Shown: one piece after another, positions 54,622-63,285 of the stretch | Numbering within the stretch: position 1 is the first letter of the stretch | How the letters are laid out: the number at the start of each line of letters is the position of its first letter | Origin: VRUE01 sp963699215 | Lineage (GTDB): Bacteria; Actinomycetota; Thermoleophilia; Solirubrobacterales; 70-9 | Assembly (NCBI GenBank): GCA_963699215.1 | Contig: OY969422.1 | Span: 558,001 to 622,000 of the forward strand | Length of the DNA: 64,000 nucleotides | Direction of reading: 5' to 3' | Position numbers and translations under genes: made by a program | The notes under the pieces: generated by a model | Told to the model about the DNA's origin: nothing | Databases searched by the model: none | What the model saw: only the letters and a program-made list of their open reading frames with translations

Positions 54622-56583
54622 CTAGCCGGACCTTCGCGGCAGCATGAACTGAAACGGACCTACTTCCTCGACGGGGCGGAAATCGTTGAGCACATAGTTC
54701 ACGAGGGGCCTGTCCAGGGGGGGCTCACCCCCCAGCCAGAGCGCTGCGAGCGCGTCGTTGCGAATCGCGCAGGGACGGGGCGAGGCACGCAACTCGTCGA
54801 CGATGCGCTGCTGCCGCTCGCTGTCGAGCGCCTTGATCCAGGCCCCGGGAGCGTCCGGCGGCGGCGGCTCGATGCTCGACCAGAGGTAGAGGCTGTTTAC
54901 GTTCGGGTAACCGATGAAGTCGGTGCAGCGATACCGGTGCAGGAGATCGACCAGACGCATGTAGTTTTCGGCGTGCTCAGGCGGTGGGTGGAGCTGGGTA
55001 GCGCCAGCGAAGGGCAGCGCCGGCTGGTCGCGGTAGACGGTCGCGTTGTTGCCGATGGGTCGCAAGAGCGCGTTCACGGCGAGGTCGGCGGCGAGGGCGG
55101 CGAGCACGACCGTCGTCACGATGCGGAAGCGCTCCAGCGCCTGCCCCCCGCGGGCGGCACTCCAGGCGCGCAACGAGGTCAGCGCGTCGGCCAGCAGGAG
55201 CGCCCCGACCGGGACGAAGGTGAACGAGGCGATCGCGACCTGGCTGCCGGCGACCGGGTAGACCTGCATCATCTCGGCGACCCCCAGGGCTGGCAACAAC
55301 ACCCGCAGGAAGCGCTTGAAGGCGGTCTCCTTCGCCCCCGCCGGCGGGATCACCGCGATCCAGGCCAACACCGCCGGCAGCGAGTCCGGGTTGCCGGCGG
55401 AGGGATTGAGTCCGACCGGAGAGATCTTCATGACCGAGAACCAGACCGCTAGCCCGGCGACGGCGCGCAGCAGGCCGGGCCAGAGCGAAGGCTTGCCCGC
55501 TCCACCACGTGCCCGCAGCCCCACCCACAACGCGGCGCCGGCGAGCGCCGCGACCGCCCAGTCGACGACGGCCGGCGACATCGCGAACTGGCTCATGTTG
55601 ACTTCGCGAACCCGCATCGCCTCGGTGACCACCCCGTCATAGACGTCCGACAGCGAGGAGCCGTTGAGCACGATCGCCGCCAGGATCGCGGCGAAGGCGA
55701 TGCCGAAGCCTGCCACGGCGCCAAGCAGCCATCTCGAGGGCCCATCGTCGTCGCCATTGCGTCGCAGGCCGAGCGGCCAGGCGGCGACGACGATGGCCCC
55801 CATCGCCAGTAGCTGGACCGCGACGACTTCCCGCACCCAGCCCAGGTCGAAGTCGCGGCCGGCAACCAGGATCGGCAGCGCGAGCACCGCGGCGATCGCC
55901 GGCCAGCTCAGCCAGCGACGGCGGCGCAGCGGCTCGACCGTGAGCGCAGCGGCGAGAACCACCGCCGCAACCGCGTAGGCACCGAGGTTGACCTTGGTCA
56001 AGAGCAACGCCGCGAGCAGCGCCCCACCCGCCCCGCCCGCCCAGAGCGGGTGGCGGGTCGGCCCAAAGACGGCGAGCAGGACGAAGGCGCCGAGCAGGAA
56101 AACGCAGAGCACTTGCGGGTGCATCGGCTCGTTGGCCAGCACGTAGAGCGTGCCGAAGGCGGTGATCATCCCCCCCGCGCCGAGCAGCAGGCGACCGGTC
56201 AGGCGCTGGCTGGCGAGCCCGAAGAGGAAACTGGTCCCAACCCAGAGGACAAGCACGATCGAGCGGCTGGCGTCGGTAGTGACGTCGCTGCCCGAGAGCG
56301 CGAAGAGGCCGCCGAAGAGCTCGTAGTAGAAGGGCCCGTAGGGCGAGTAGATGTCGCGGTAGAGCGTGTCGCCCTGGGCGAACGCCTGTAGCGTCACCAG
56401 CAGCGTGCCCTCGTCGTCGTATTCCGCCCAAACCGTGAAGACGGTCAGGTAGGCGGCGACGGCCGCCACCATCGCGATGAGGGCGTAGAGGCCGACTGCG
56501 AGCACGGCCTGGTCGCTGAAGGTTGAGCGCCAGCCCGTCTGCCGATCCTGCCCGGGCGAGTGTCTGGCGGGGCCGTCGGTCAA
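54622..56583 (-). CDS. GT-C-like polytopic membrane protein (GT39-type)
   Basis: A 653-residue protein with about twelve helices. The first extracytoplasmic loop EYDDEGTLLVTLQAFAQGD places an Asp-Asp-Glu next to helix 1, and RDIYSPYGPFYYELFGGLFA follows, the arrangement of GT39/ArnT-type GT-C enzymes. The exported C-terminal region (DFIGYPNVNSLYLWSSIEPP) is typical for the group. The TTG start at 56583 overlaps the TGA of the preceding GT2 gene (TTGA). It probably uses the prenyl-phosphate sugar made by that GT2. Confidence 0.78.
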   Translation of the reverse strand: MTDGPARHSPGQDRQTGWRSTFSDQAVLAVGLYALIAMVAAVAAYLTVFTVWAEYDDEGTLLVTLQAFAQGDTLYRDIYSPYGPFYYELFGGLFALSGSDVTTDASRSIVLVLWVGTSFLFGLASQRLTGRLLLGAGGMITAFGTLYVLANEPMHPQVLCVFLLGAFVLLAVFGPTRHPLWAGGAGGALLAALLLTKVNLGAYAVAAVVLAAALTVEPLRRRRWLSWPAIAAVLALPILVAGRDFDLGWVREVVAVQLLAMGAIVVAAWPLGLRRNGDDDGPSRWLLGAVAGFGIAFAAILAAIVLNGSSLSDVYDGVVTEAMRVREVNMSQFAMSPAVVDWAVAALAGAALWVGLRARGGAGKPSLWPGLLRAVAGLAVWFSVMKISPVGLNPSAGNPDSLPAVLAWIAVIPPAGAKETAFKRFLRVLLPALGVAEMMQVYPVAGSQVAIASFTFVPVGALLLADALTSLRAWSAARGGQALERFRIVTTVVLAALAADLAVNALLRPIGNNATVYRDQPALPFAGATQLHPPPEHAENYMRLVDLLHRYRCTDFIGYPNVNSLYLWSSIEPPPPDAPGAWIKALDSERQQRIVDELRASPRPCAIRNDALAALWLGGEPPLDRPLVNYVLNDFRPVEEVGPFQFMLPRRSG

Positions 56584-57398
56584 GGCCGGCGCACGATACC
56601 GGGCATGCCGGGCGTGGCAGGATCGCGCCGCCTTCGCACTCGCAGCTTGTAGGCGAGACCGCTGACGTCGCGCAGCATCTCGGCGCTGGCCGAGGCGACG
56701 CGGACGCTGGAGCGCGAGTCGTGCACGTAGCGGACGGGGACCTCGGCGATCCGCAGGCCGGCCCGGTCGGCCCGCATCAGCAGCTCGACGTCGAAGGCGA
56801 AGCCCGGACAGGTCTGCTCGGCGAGCAGCTCCTTCGCGGCGTCGGCGGGGAAGAGCTTGAAGCCGTTCTGGGTGTCGCGCAGGCGCAACCCGGTGAGCAG
56901 GCGGACGGCGCCATTGAAGGTGTTGCCAAGCACCTTGCGGTGCAGCGGGCCACGCTCGACGACCGCCCCGGCGACCGCCCGCGACCCGATCGCGATGTCG
57001 GCCCCCTCGCGCACCGCCGCGGTCAGCTTCGGCAGCTCCTCCAGCGGGGTCGAGAGGTCGACGTCGGCGAGCAGCACGTACTCGCCGCGCGCCCGCTCGA
57101 CCCCGCTGGCGAAGGCCGCCCCCTTGCCGCGGTTCTGCGCGAAGTCGAGCACCGGCACCAGGCGGGCATCGTGCTGCGCGGCCGCGGCGAGAATGTCGCG
57201 CGTGCGATCGGTGCTGCCGTCGTCGACGATCAGGGTCTCGAGTAGCTCCATGCCCGCCTCGTCAACCGCCTGTGCGGCGCTCGTCGCCAGCGCCTCGAGC
57301 AGGACCGGCAGCCTCGCCTCCTCGTTGTAGGCGGGGATGACCAGCGAGAGGGTCGGCGCGACGCCGCGACCGGGCGGCGCTGAGGACTCGTCTGCCAC
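56580..57398 (-). CDS. ALG5-like GT2 (prenyl-phosphate glucose/mannose synthase)
   Basis: A 272-residue enzyme. TLSLVIPAYNEEARLPVLLE, TLIVDDGSTDRTRDIL, VLLADVDLSTPLEELPKL and IGSRAVAGAVVERGPLHRKV match the dolichyl-phosphate beta-glucosyltransferase (ALG5) pattern, as does LRDTQNGFKLFPADAAKEL. The start GTG at 57398 precedes the first strand by 23 residues. Directly coupled to the GT-C gene at 54622, it probably makes that enzyme's lipid donor. Confidence 0.88.
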   Translation of the reverse strand: MADESSAPPGRGVAPTLSLVIPAYNEEARLPVLLEALATSAAQAVDEAGMELLETLIVDDGSTDRTRDILAAAAQHDARLVPVLDFAQNRGKGAAFASGVERARGEYVLLADVDLSTPLEELPKLTAAVREGADIAIGSRAVAGAVVERGPLHRKVLGNTFNGAVRLLTGLRLRDTQNGFKLFPADAAKELLAEQTCPGFAFDVELLMRADRAGLRIAEVPVRYVHDSRSSVRVASASAEMLRDVSGLAYKLRVRRRRDPATPGMPGIVRRP

Positions 57399-57467
57399 GG
57401 CGCCAACCTTAATGAGATGGCCGACGCCGCTCATAATGACCCGATGCGCCCAGGGCCCAAGCCGTCG

Positions 57468-59096
57468 GTGTGCGGGGCCCTCGGCGGCTACGACCGCGAC
57501 CGGGTGCTGCGGCTCGCCGATGCCCTCGACCCGGGCTCGCGCGTCGTCCACGAGGACGAGCGCTCGATCCTGATGCTCGACCGCGAGCCGCTGAGATGGG
57601 GAGACGGGCGCCGGCGCGGGCTCGGCTGGATCGAGGGCGACCTCTGGCGGCCCGACCCACCGATATCCAACTGGCGCGAGGCGGCGCGGCGCGGCGCCTG
57701 CGGCCTGGCGCTGGAGGGGCGGCGGCGCTTCCTGCACTCGTCGATCAACGGATTCGGCCCGGTCTACTGGCTGGAGGACGGTGGCGCCCTCTACTTCGCC
57801 TCCGCTATCGACCCCCTGGTGCGCAGCGCCCCCAACCGACTGTCGATCGACTGGGACGCCTGGGCGGCGATCATTGCCCTGCGCTACCCGCTCGGCAAGC
57901 GCACCCCGTTCGCCGAGATCCGCCGGCTGGGCCCGTTCTCGACTCTGCGACGGCGCCTCGGAGGGGCGAGGTCCAGCGCGCACCGCTGGCCCTGGACGGA
58001 GATCGAGCCCGATCTGGGCCTCGACACGGCGGCCGAGGGAACCGCCGTGGCGCTGCGCCAATCGCTCGCGGCCCTGGACGGCGACGTCGTCTGCCCGCTC
58101 AGCGGCGGCCGCGACTCGCGCCTGCTGGTCAGCGTCCTCGCATCGCTCGGCAAGGCGTCGCTGACGGCGGTCACCGTCAGCGACGACGAGGGCGCGCGCT
58201 TCGAGGAGGACCTCGCGGCAGGCGTCGCCGCGACGCTGGGGGTCGAGCACGAGCGCCTCGGGGCGCGGGCCGAGGACTACCCGGGGGAATGGGAGGAGCG
58301 GGCGCGGCGGGTCGAGCACCAGTTCGTCGACCACGCCTGGCTGGTCCCGCTCGCCCGCCGGATCGCCGGCGCAGCCGCGCCGGTGCCAGACGGCTGGGCG
58401 CTCGACACGCTGATGCAGACGGGGGCGCGCTTCCACACCCCGGAGGTCCTCGACATCAGCGACCCGCGCGCGTCGAACGAGGCCCTTTTCGACAGCCTGC
58501 GCCGCTACGGCCAGGGACAGATGGCGCTTGCGGAGCGCTTCCGCCAACCGCTGCTGGAACGCAGCCGCGCCCAGTTCATGGCCGTCGCCAAGCCCTTCGA
58601 GGGCCATCCCTCCCAGCCGAACCTGGTGCTCTACGTGAGCCGCACCATGCGCGGAGTCTCGACCTACCCAAGCGGCCTGCTCGGCACCGACGCGCCGATC
58701 TTCGTCCCCGGCGCCCAGGACGCGGTGGCGACCGCGATCCTCGCCGTGCCTTCCACGGCCAAAGGCGCGGCCGGGCTGCAGGCCGCCGTCCAGCGGGTCG
58801 TCGACCCGCGAATCGCGGACCTCCCCTCGACCGGCGATACCGCACGGACCGAGCCGCACCTGCCCCGTCGCTGGCGCTCCCATCCGGCGATCGTCGCCCA
58901 TCGCCGACGGCTCGCCGACGGCCCGCTCGCCCCCCATCTCTCCCCCGACCTGCTGGGCTGGCTCGACGACCCGGGGCGCGGGGAGCTCTCCGCCGACCTA
59001 CGCCTCGGGATGGAGGCGGTGAGCCTGCTCCACTCGTGGTGGCACCGCTACCGCGAGCACCTGAAGGAGGTCGACCCAGCCGACCTCCTCACCTGA
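57468..59096 (+). CDS. asparagine synthetase-like amidotransferase
   Basis: About 542 residues. If translation starts at GTG 57468, the protein begins Met-Cys-Gly-Ala-Leu-Gly-Gly: the N-terminal nucleophile Cys of class II glutamine amidotransferases. Earlier in-frame ATGs at 57417 and 57444 would bury this Cys, so I prefer 57468. The glutaminase half includes SSINGFGPVYW and YFASAIDPLVRS. The synthetase half has the PP-loop VCPLSGGRDSRLLVSVLA (SGGxDS) and WLVPLARRIA. It probably amidates a carboxyl of a sugar acid or peptide on the glycan rather than making asparagine (inference from context). Confidence 0.78.
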   Translation: MCGALGGYDRDRVLRLADALDPGSRVVHEDERSILMLDREPLRWGDGRRRGLGWIEGDLWRPDPPISNWREAARRGACGLALEGRRRFLHSSINGFGPVYWLEDGGALYFASAIDPLVRSAPNRLSIDWDAWAAIIALRYPLGKRTPFAEIRRLGPFSTLRRRLGGARSSAHRWPWTEIEPDLGLDTAAEGTAVALRQSLAALDGDVVCPLSGGRDSRLLVSVLASLGKASLTAVTVSDDEGARFEEDLAAGVAATLGVEHERLGARAEDYPGEWEERARRVEHQFVDHAWLVPLARRIAGAAAPVPDGWALDTLMQTGARFHTPEVLDISDPRASNEALFDSLRRYGQGQMALAERFRQPLLERSRAQFMAVAKPFEGHPSQPNLVLYVSRTMRGVSTYPSGLLGTDAPIFVPGAQDAVATAILAVPSTAKGAAGLQAAVQRVVDPRIADLPSTGDTARTEPHLPRRWRSHPAIVAHRRRLADGPLAPHLSPDLLGWLDDPGRGELSADLRLGMEAVSLLHSWWHRYREHLKEVDPADLLT

Positions 59097-60294
59097 GCCC
59101 GCGCAGCAGGCCGGCGAGGCGATCGCGCAACCGCCCGAGCGCCCGCAGGGGCCTGGTCAGGCGCCAGCTGGGGGTGGCTTCGAAGCCCCGCCGCAGCTCA
59201 GTCACCCGGTCCGCCTGGCGCGTCGCCTCCCTATGCGCCTCGCCGATGCGCTCCTCGCTTTCGCGGAGGAGCTCGCGCAGGTGCGCGTTCTCGTGCGCGA
59301 GCCCGGCGATCTCCAGCCGGGCTCGCCACTCGAGCCGCACCAGCCGCGCCATCTCCTGCAGCGGCTCCCGCGCCGTGGGAGCCGTCGGCGCGGCCAGTCG
59401 CTCGAACAGCCGCACCAGCTCCTGCGCGTGGACGCTTGCCCGGTGGTGGGTGACGACGAGGTCGTGGTTGACCGGCCCCATCGCAGCCGAGTAGCGGCGC
59501 AGGTCTTCGGCCAGATAGGCGATGTCGACGGTCGCGATGCCGGCGCCGCCGGCGATCCCGTCGGCCTCGATCGCCGGATATGACTGCGGCGTGATCCAGC
59601 CGTCACCACCTTTCCAGTCGTAGACGTAGGCGGCGCGGCCGCAGGCCATCGCCTCGAGGATCGAGCGCCCGTACCCGAGCACGATCTCGGCCTCGGCGAG
59701 CGCCGGGCGGACGTCCGTCGCGCGACCGGCGAGACCGCCCAGATGGGACAGCTCCAGCCCCGCCTCGGCGCAGGCGCCCTCGAGCAGCTCGAGCCGGTCC
59801 CCCTGGGGGGTGTTGCTGAGCAGCAGCGCGCTGCGCGGAACCTCGGGCAGGGCGCCGCGGGGGGCGAACCGCTCGGTGTCGATCGGCTGCCGCAACCGCA
59901 CCACCTCGACCCCGGTCGCGTAGCTGCGCATCCGCTCGGCGACGCGGTCGTTCATCGCGACGACCGCGCCGACGATGCCGTCGAGCTGCGGCGGCGCCTG
60001 CAGGTCGAACTTGGCGCTGTGGGCGACGAACAGCTGCGGCACGCGCGGGCAGCGCTCGGCGAGCTGCAGGCTGACACCGGCGTCCTGGACCAGGGCCGCG
60101 TCGTACTCCTCGTCGAGCTCCGCCTCGCCGATCGTCGCGATGCCACGCTCGCGCGCGACCTCGACGCCGCCTTCCGGTTCCGGCGTGTAGACGACGACCT
60201 CGTGGCCGAGGCGGTCGAGCTGCTCGGCGACCGTGAGCAAGTAGGACTCGCTGCCGCCGAGGCCGAGATGGTTGGTGGCGAGCACCAGCCTCAT
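59089..60294 (-). CDS. GT4-like glycosyltransferase with C-terminal coiled coil
   Basis: A 401-residue GT-B type protein. RLVLATNHLGLGGSESYLLT is the N-terminal acceptor loop with the Gly-Gly-Ser/Glu of GT4, and VVVYTPEPEGG follows. ALAEAEIVLGYGRSILEAMA is the C-terminal donor region, with the EAxA glutamate, and AYVYDWKGGDGWI follows. The last 100 residues form a basic coiled coil (LLRESEERIGEAHREATRQA). The ATG at 60294 overlaps the upstream GT2 stop (ATGA). Its 3' end overlaps the convergent asparagine-synthetase-like gene by eight bases. Confidence 0.82.
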   Translation of the reverse strand: MRLVLATNHLGLGGSESYLLTVAEQLDRLGHEVVVYTPEPEGGVEVARERGIATIGEAELDEEYDAALVQDAGVSLQLAERCPRVPQLFVAHSAKFDLQAPPQLDGIVGAVVAMNDRVAERMRSYATGVEVVRLRQPIDTERFAPRGALPEVPRSALLLSNTPQGDRLELLEGACAEAGLELSHLGGLAGRATDVRPALAEAEIVLGYGRSILEAMACGRAAYVYDWKGGDGWITPQSYPAIEADGIAGGAGIATVDIAYLAEDLRRYSAAMGPVNHDLVVTHHRASVHAQELVRLFERLAAPTAPTAREPLQEMARLVRLEWRARLEIAGLAHENAHLRELLRESEERIGEAHREATRQADRVTELRRGFEATPSWRLTRPLRALGRLRDRLAGLLRGLR

Positions 60295-61025
60295 CGGCCA
60301 TACCTTAGGCGCATGGCCGGGACGCGCCAGGCGGCCTCGGTGACGATCGCGCCGCCCATCTTCGACGAGCCGCTGCGTCGCTCGCGGAACACGATCGGGA
60401 CCTCGGCGACCTCGAAGCCGCTGCGGATCGCCCGGTAGGTGGTCTCCACCTGGAAGGCGTACCCGCGCGAGCGGATCGAGTCGAGGTCGATCGCCTCGAG
60501 CACCTCGCGGCGGAAGCACTTGAAGCCCCCGGTCAGGTCGCGCACGCCGACCCCGAGCACGAAGCGCGCGTAGGCGCAGCCGGCACGGCTGATCGCCCGC
60601 CGCAGAGCACCCCACTCGCCGACCCCGCCCCCCGGCACGTAGCGCGAGCCGATCACGAGGTCCGCCCGCTCGGCCGCCTCGAGCAAGCGTGGCAGGTAGG
60701 CGGGGTCGTGCGAGAAGTCGGAGTCCATCTCGACGATCAGCTCGGCCCCGTCGGCGAGGGCGCGGCGGAAGCCGGCGATGTAAGCCGGGCCGAGGCCTTC
60801 CTTGCGCGGCCGGTGCAGGACGCCGACGCGCTCGTGCCGCGCCGCCAGGCGGTCGGCGATCTCGCCGGTTCCGTCGGGCGAGCTGTCGTCGACGATCAGC
60901 ACCCCAGACGAGGCGGGGATCTTGCCCAGCACGGTCTCGACGAACTCCTCGACGTTCCCGGCCTCGTTGTAGGTGGGCAGGACGAGACAGGCTGAACGTC
61001 GCGGGGCGACCGGCGGCACGCGCAC
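60291..61025 (-). CDS. polyprenol monophosphomannose synthase (Ppm1/DPM type)
   Basis: A 244-residue GT2. CLVLPTYNEAGNVEEFVETV, VLIVDDSSPDGTGEIAD and ELIVEMDSDFSHDPAYLPRL (MDSDFSH) are textbook motifs of bacterial polyprenol-phosphate mannose synthases, as are IGSRYVPGGGVGEWG and RDLTGGFKCFRREVLE. It transfers mannose from GDP-mannose to a prenyl phosphate. The start is GTG 61025, with the phosphopantetheinyl transferase gene divergent 40 bp away. It can supply the PIG-V-like enzyme at 39722. Confidence 0.92.
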   Translation of the reverse strand: MRVPPVAPRRSACLVLPTYNEAGNVEEFVETVLGKIPASSGVLIVDDSSPDGTGEIADRLAARHERVGVLHRPRKEGLGPAYIAGFRRALADGAELIVEMDSDFSHDPAYLPRLLEAAERADLVIGSRYVPGGGVGEWGALRRAISRAGCAYARFVLGVGVRDLTGGFKCFRREVLEAIDLDSIRSRGYAFQVETTYRAIRSGFEVAEVPIVFRERRSGSSKMGGAIVTEAAWRVPAMRLRYGR

Positions 61026-61065
61026 GATGCTATTCCGAGTCCCCGCGGCCCCGTACCCTGATCGG

Positions 61066-61722
61066 ATGATCGCGCCAGCCGACGAGCTCCATGTCTGGCG
61101 AGCACGGCTCGACGCCGGGTGGCCCGCTGCCGACCGGCTCCCGGCCGCGGAGCGGGATCGCGCCGCCCGGGCTCTCCGGGCGCCGGCGCGGCGGCGCTGG
61201 GTGGCCGCGCGCTGGGCGCTGCGGACCGTGCTCGGGCGCTACCTGGAACAGGAGCCGGAGAGGGTCGAGCTGCGCGCCGGCAGCGGCGGCAAGCCGCTGC
61301 TCGCGGCCCCCGACGCGGCGCTGCGCTTCAACCTCAGCCACAGCGGCGGCCTCGCCCTGGTCGCGGTAGCGACCGGATCGGAGGTCGGGGTCGACGTCGA
61401 GCGGATCGAGCCGCGGCGCGACTCGGTTGCCCTCGCCCGGCGCGCGCTGAGGCCAGCGGAGGCGGCGCGGATCGAGGCCTGCCCGTCCGGGTCGAGGCCG
61501 GCCGCCTTCCACTCCGCCTGGACGCGACACGAGGCGGTCGCGAAGTGCTTCGGCGGCGGCCTCGGCGCGCCGCTTCCCGAGGGTCCAGCGGCCGTGGCGG
61601 ACCTCGACCTCGGACCCGGCTACGCCGCCGCGGTTGCGGTTGCAGGCGACGCCGTCCCGCCCCTGCGGCAGCTGGCGATCGACCCGGCGAGCGCCGCTAC
61701 GGCCGTGCCCGGCCGCCGCTGA
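61066..61722 (+). CDS. Sfp-type 4'-phosphopantetheinyl transferase
   Basis: A 218-residue enzyme that converts apo- to holo-carrier proteins using CoA. LRFNLSHSGGLALVAV and VGVDVERIEPRRD are the P1/P2 motifs with the Mg-binding Asp and Glu. The third motif reads WTRHEAVAKCFG: the usual Lys of KEA is replaced by His while the Glu and the distal Lys remain. ATG 61066 is chosen at the homology start. No polyketide or NRPS cluster is in the window, so its target is elsewhere. The 3' end overlaps the convergent GH39-like gene by 26 bp. Confidence 0.87.
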   Translation: MIAPADELHVWRARLDAGWPAADRLPAAERDRAARALRAPARRRWVAARWALRTVLGRYLEQEPERVELRAGSGGKPLLAAPDAALRFNLSHSGGLALVAVATGSEVGVDVERIEPRRDSVALARRALRPAEAARIEACPSGSRPAAFHSAWTRHEAVAKCFGGGLGAPLPEGPAAVADLDLGPGYAAAVAVAGDAVPPLRQLAIDPASAATAVPGRR

Positions 61723-62799
61723 GGCCGACGAAGGCGTGCCAGGACGGCTTCGGCTTGAGGCGCTTGTCATCCCGGAAGAGGCCCACCGAGTCGCAGAAGC
61801 TGCAGGAGCCGTCGATGTCCTTCCAGGAGAACCAGTAGGTGCCCTTGAGGTTGAGGCGGTGGCGGTTCTCGAGCAGGTAGGTGTAGGAGTCGCGCAGCTG
61901 GCGCACCTGCCCGCTGACGCCCTGCTCGAAGGCGACCTGCTGGAAGTTGTTCTGCGAGCCCCAGCCCATCTCGGTGATGTAGAGGGCGGCGCGTGGGTCG
62001 CGGTTCTCGCGCACGACCTCGCGCATCTCCTCGGACATTTCCGCCAGCGTTTCGGCGTCGACCGCGTAGGGATGGAGGGCGACGGCGTCGAAGCTCGCCT
62101 CGATCCCGGGCGAGCGGTAGAGGGCCGCGAGGAAGTCGGCCGCGTCCATGCCGCGCCGCCCCCCTCGTCCGGTTCGCCGAAGAGACCGCTGAGCAGGACG
62201 GTCGCACCGGGGTCGACCGCTTTGACCGCGCGGCTGGCCAGCTTCAGAGCACGCGCGTAGCGGGGCACCGAGACGGGGAAGGCGAAGTAGAAGAAGTTCG
62301 CCTCGTTCCAGATCTGCCAGGTGCGGATCGGCATCCTCGGCAGCGGCTCGGCGCTGCCCGGCCCGTGCTCGAGCCAGAAGCTGCCGCGCGGGCCGTAGCG
62401 TTCGACCGCGGCCCCGACGAAGGCACTCCAGGCGGCGCGCTGGCGAGCGTTGGAGACGGGCAGGGTCGTGAACTTGCGGGCGAGCCAGTCCGGCGTCGCG
62501 TAGAAGAAGGGCAGCACGGTCAGCCGGCGACGGGCGGCGGTGGCGACGACTTCGTCGGTACTCGTCCAGACGTAGCCACCCTGCGACTCGGGCTGCAGCC
62601 CGCTCCAGGCGAATGGCCAGCGCACGCTGCCGATCCCCCCCGCGCGCATGTACTCGGCGTCGGTGTCGGTCAGCGCGGTCTGCGGCGCGATGCCGAAGAA
62701 GCTTCGCGGCGCCCGCGGGGCCTTGCCGCCGGCGTCCGCGGCGGAGAGGGTCAGCGCGGCCGCGAGGGCGGCGATCAGTGCGATCTTCTTCGTCTTCAT
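61697..62799 (-). CDS. secreted GH39-like glycoside hydrolase (copy 2; one frameshift)
   Basis: A paralogue of the enzyme at 30061, about 367 residues. Signal peptide IALIAALAAALTLSAADA, then FGIAPQTALTDTDAEYMRAG, RWPFAWSGLQPESQGGYVW and TWQIWNEANFFYFAF. The acid/base motif here is WNEAN instead of WNEPN. After a lost base near 62160 it continues as MDAADFLAALYRSPGIEASF, ITEMGWGSQNNFQ (nucleophile Glu) and YWFSWKDIDGSCSFCDSVGL. The ATG at 62799 lies seven bases after the PPOX gene stop. Confidence 0.8.
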
Positions 62800-62806
62800 C
62801 CAGCGC

Positions 62807-63274
62807 TCAGTAGGAGCCGCCAAGCTTACGGTGGTCCCAGGTCGCCACCCGCCGCGGCCTGAAGTGGATCGCCACCCGTTTCGGGGCCTGCGCTTCGAGC
62901 GCCGCCTTGGCGTCGCCCTCCACCGAGTCGATCCCTTCTGCGTAGCGCACGGTCAGCTCCTCAGCGAACCCGATCACGGTCTCGAAGTCGCGGTGTATCT
63001 CCGCCTCGGCCTCGATCATCGCGCCGCGCAGCTCGCCGTACTCGTGGCCGGTCTCGAGCAGCACGGTCGCCCGCGGGTCGCGTTCCAGGTTGCGCACCTT
63101 CTGCGATTTCGCGTAGGTCCAGATCCAGATCTCGCCGTCGCGCGGCACGAACCAGAGCGGCATCGAGTGCGGCCAGCCGTGCGGCCCGTTCGAGCTGACG
63201 ATCGCCACGCGCTCGCCCTGCATCAGCTCCAGCAGCTCCCTGTCGCTCAGCTTGATCTGGTCGCGCCGGCTCAT
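62807..63274 (-). CDS. PPOX-class flavin/F420-binding split-barrel protein
   Basis: A 155-residue protein. ELMQGERVAIVSSNGPHGWP and HSMPLWFVPRDGEIWIWT are the first strands of the pyridoxamine-phosphate-oxidase-like barrel, and KSQKVRNLERDPRATVLLE is the cofactor phosphate loop typical of actinobacterial F420- or FMN-dependent members. The cofactor and substrate cannot be decided. It lies between an AraC-type regulator gene (11-bp gap) and the GH39-like gene (7-bp gap) on the same strand. Confidence 0.87.
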   Translation of the reverse strand: MSRRDQIKLSDRELLELMQGERVAIVSSNGPHGWPHSMPLWFVPRDGEIWIWTYAKSQKVRNLERDPRATVLLETGHEYGELRGAMIEAEAEIHRDFETVIGFAEELTVRYAEGIDSVEGDAKAALEAQAPKRVAIHFRPRRVATWDHRKLGGSY

Positions 63275-63285
63275 CCGCCGTGACT

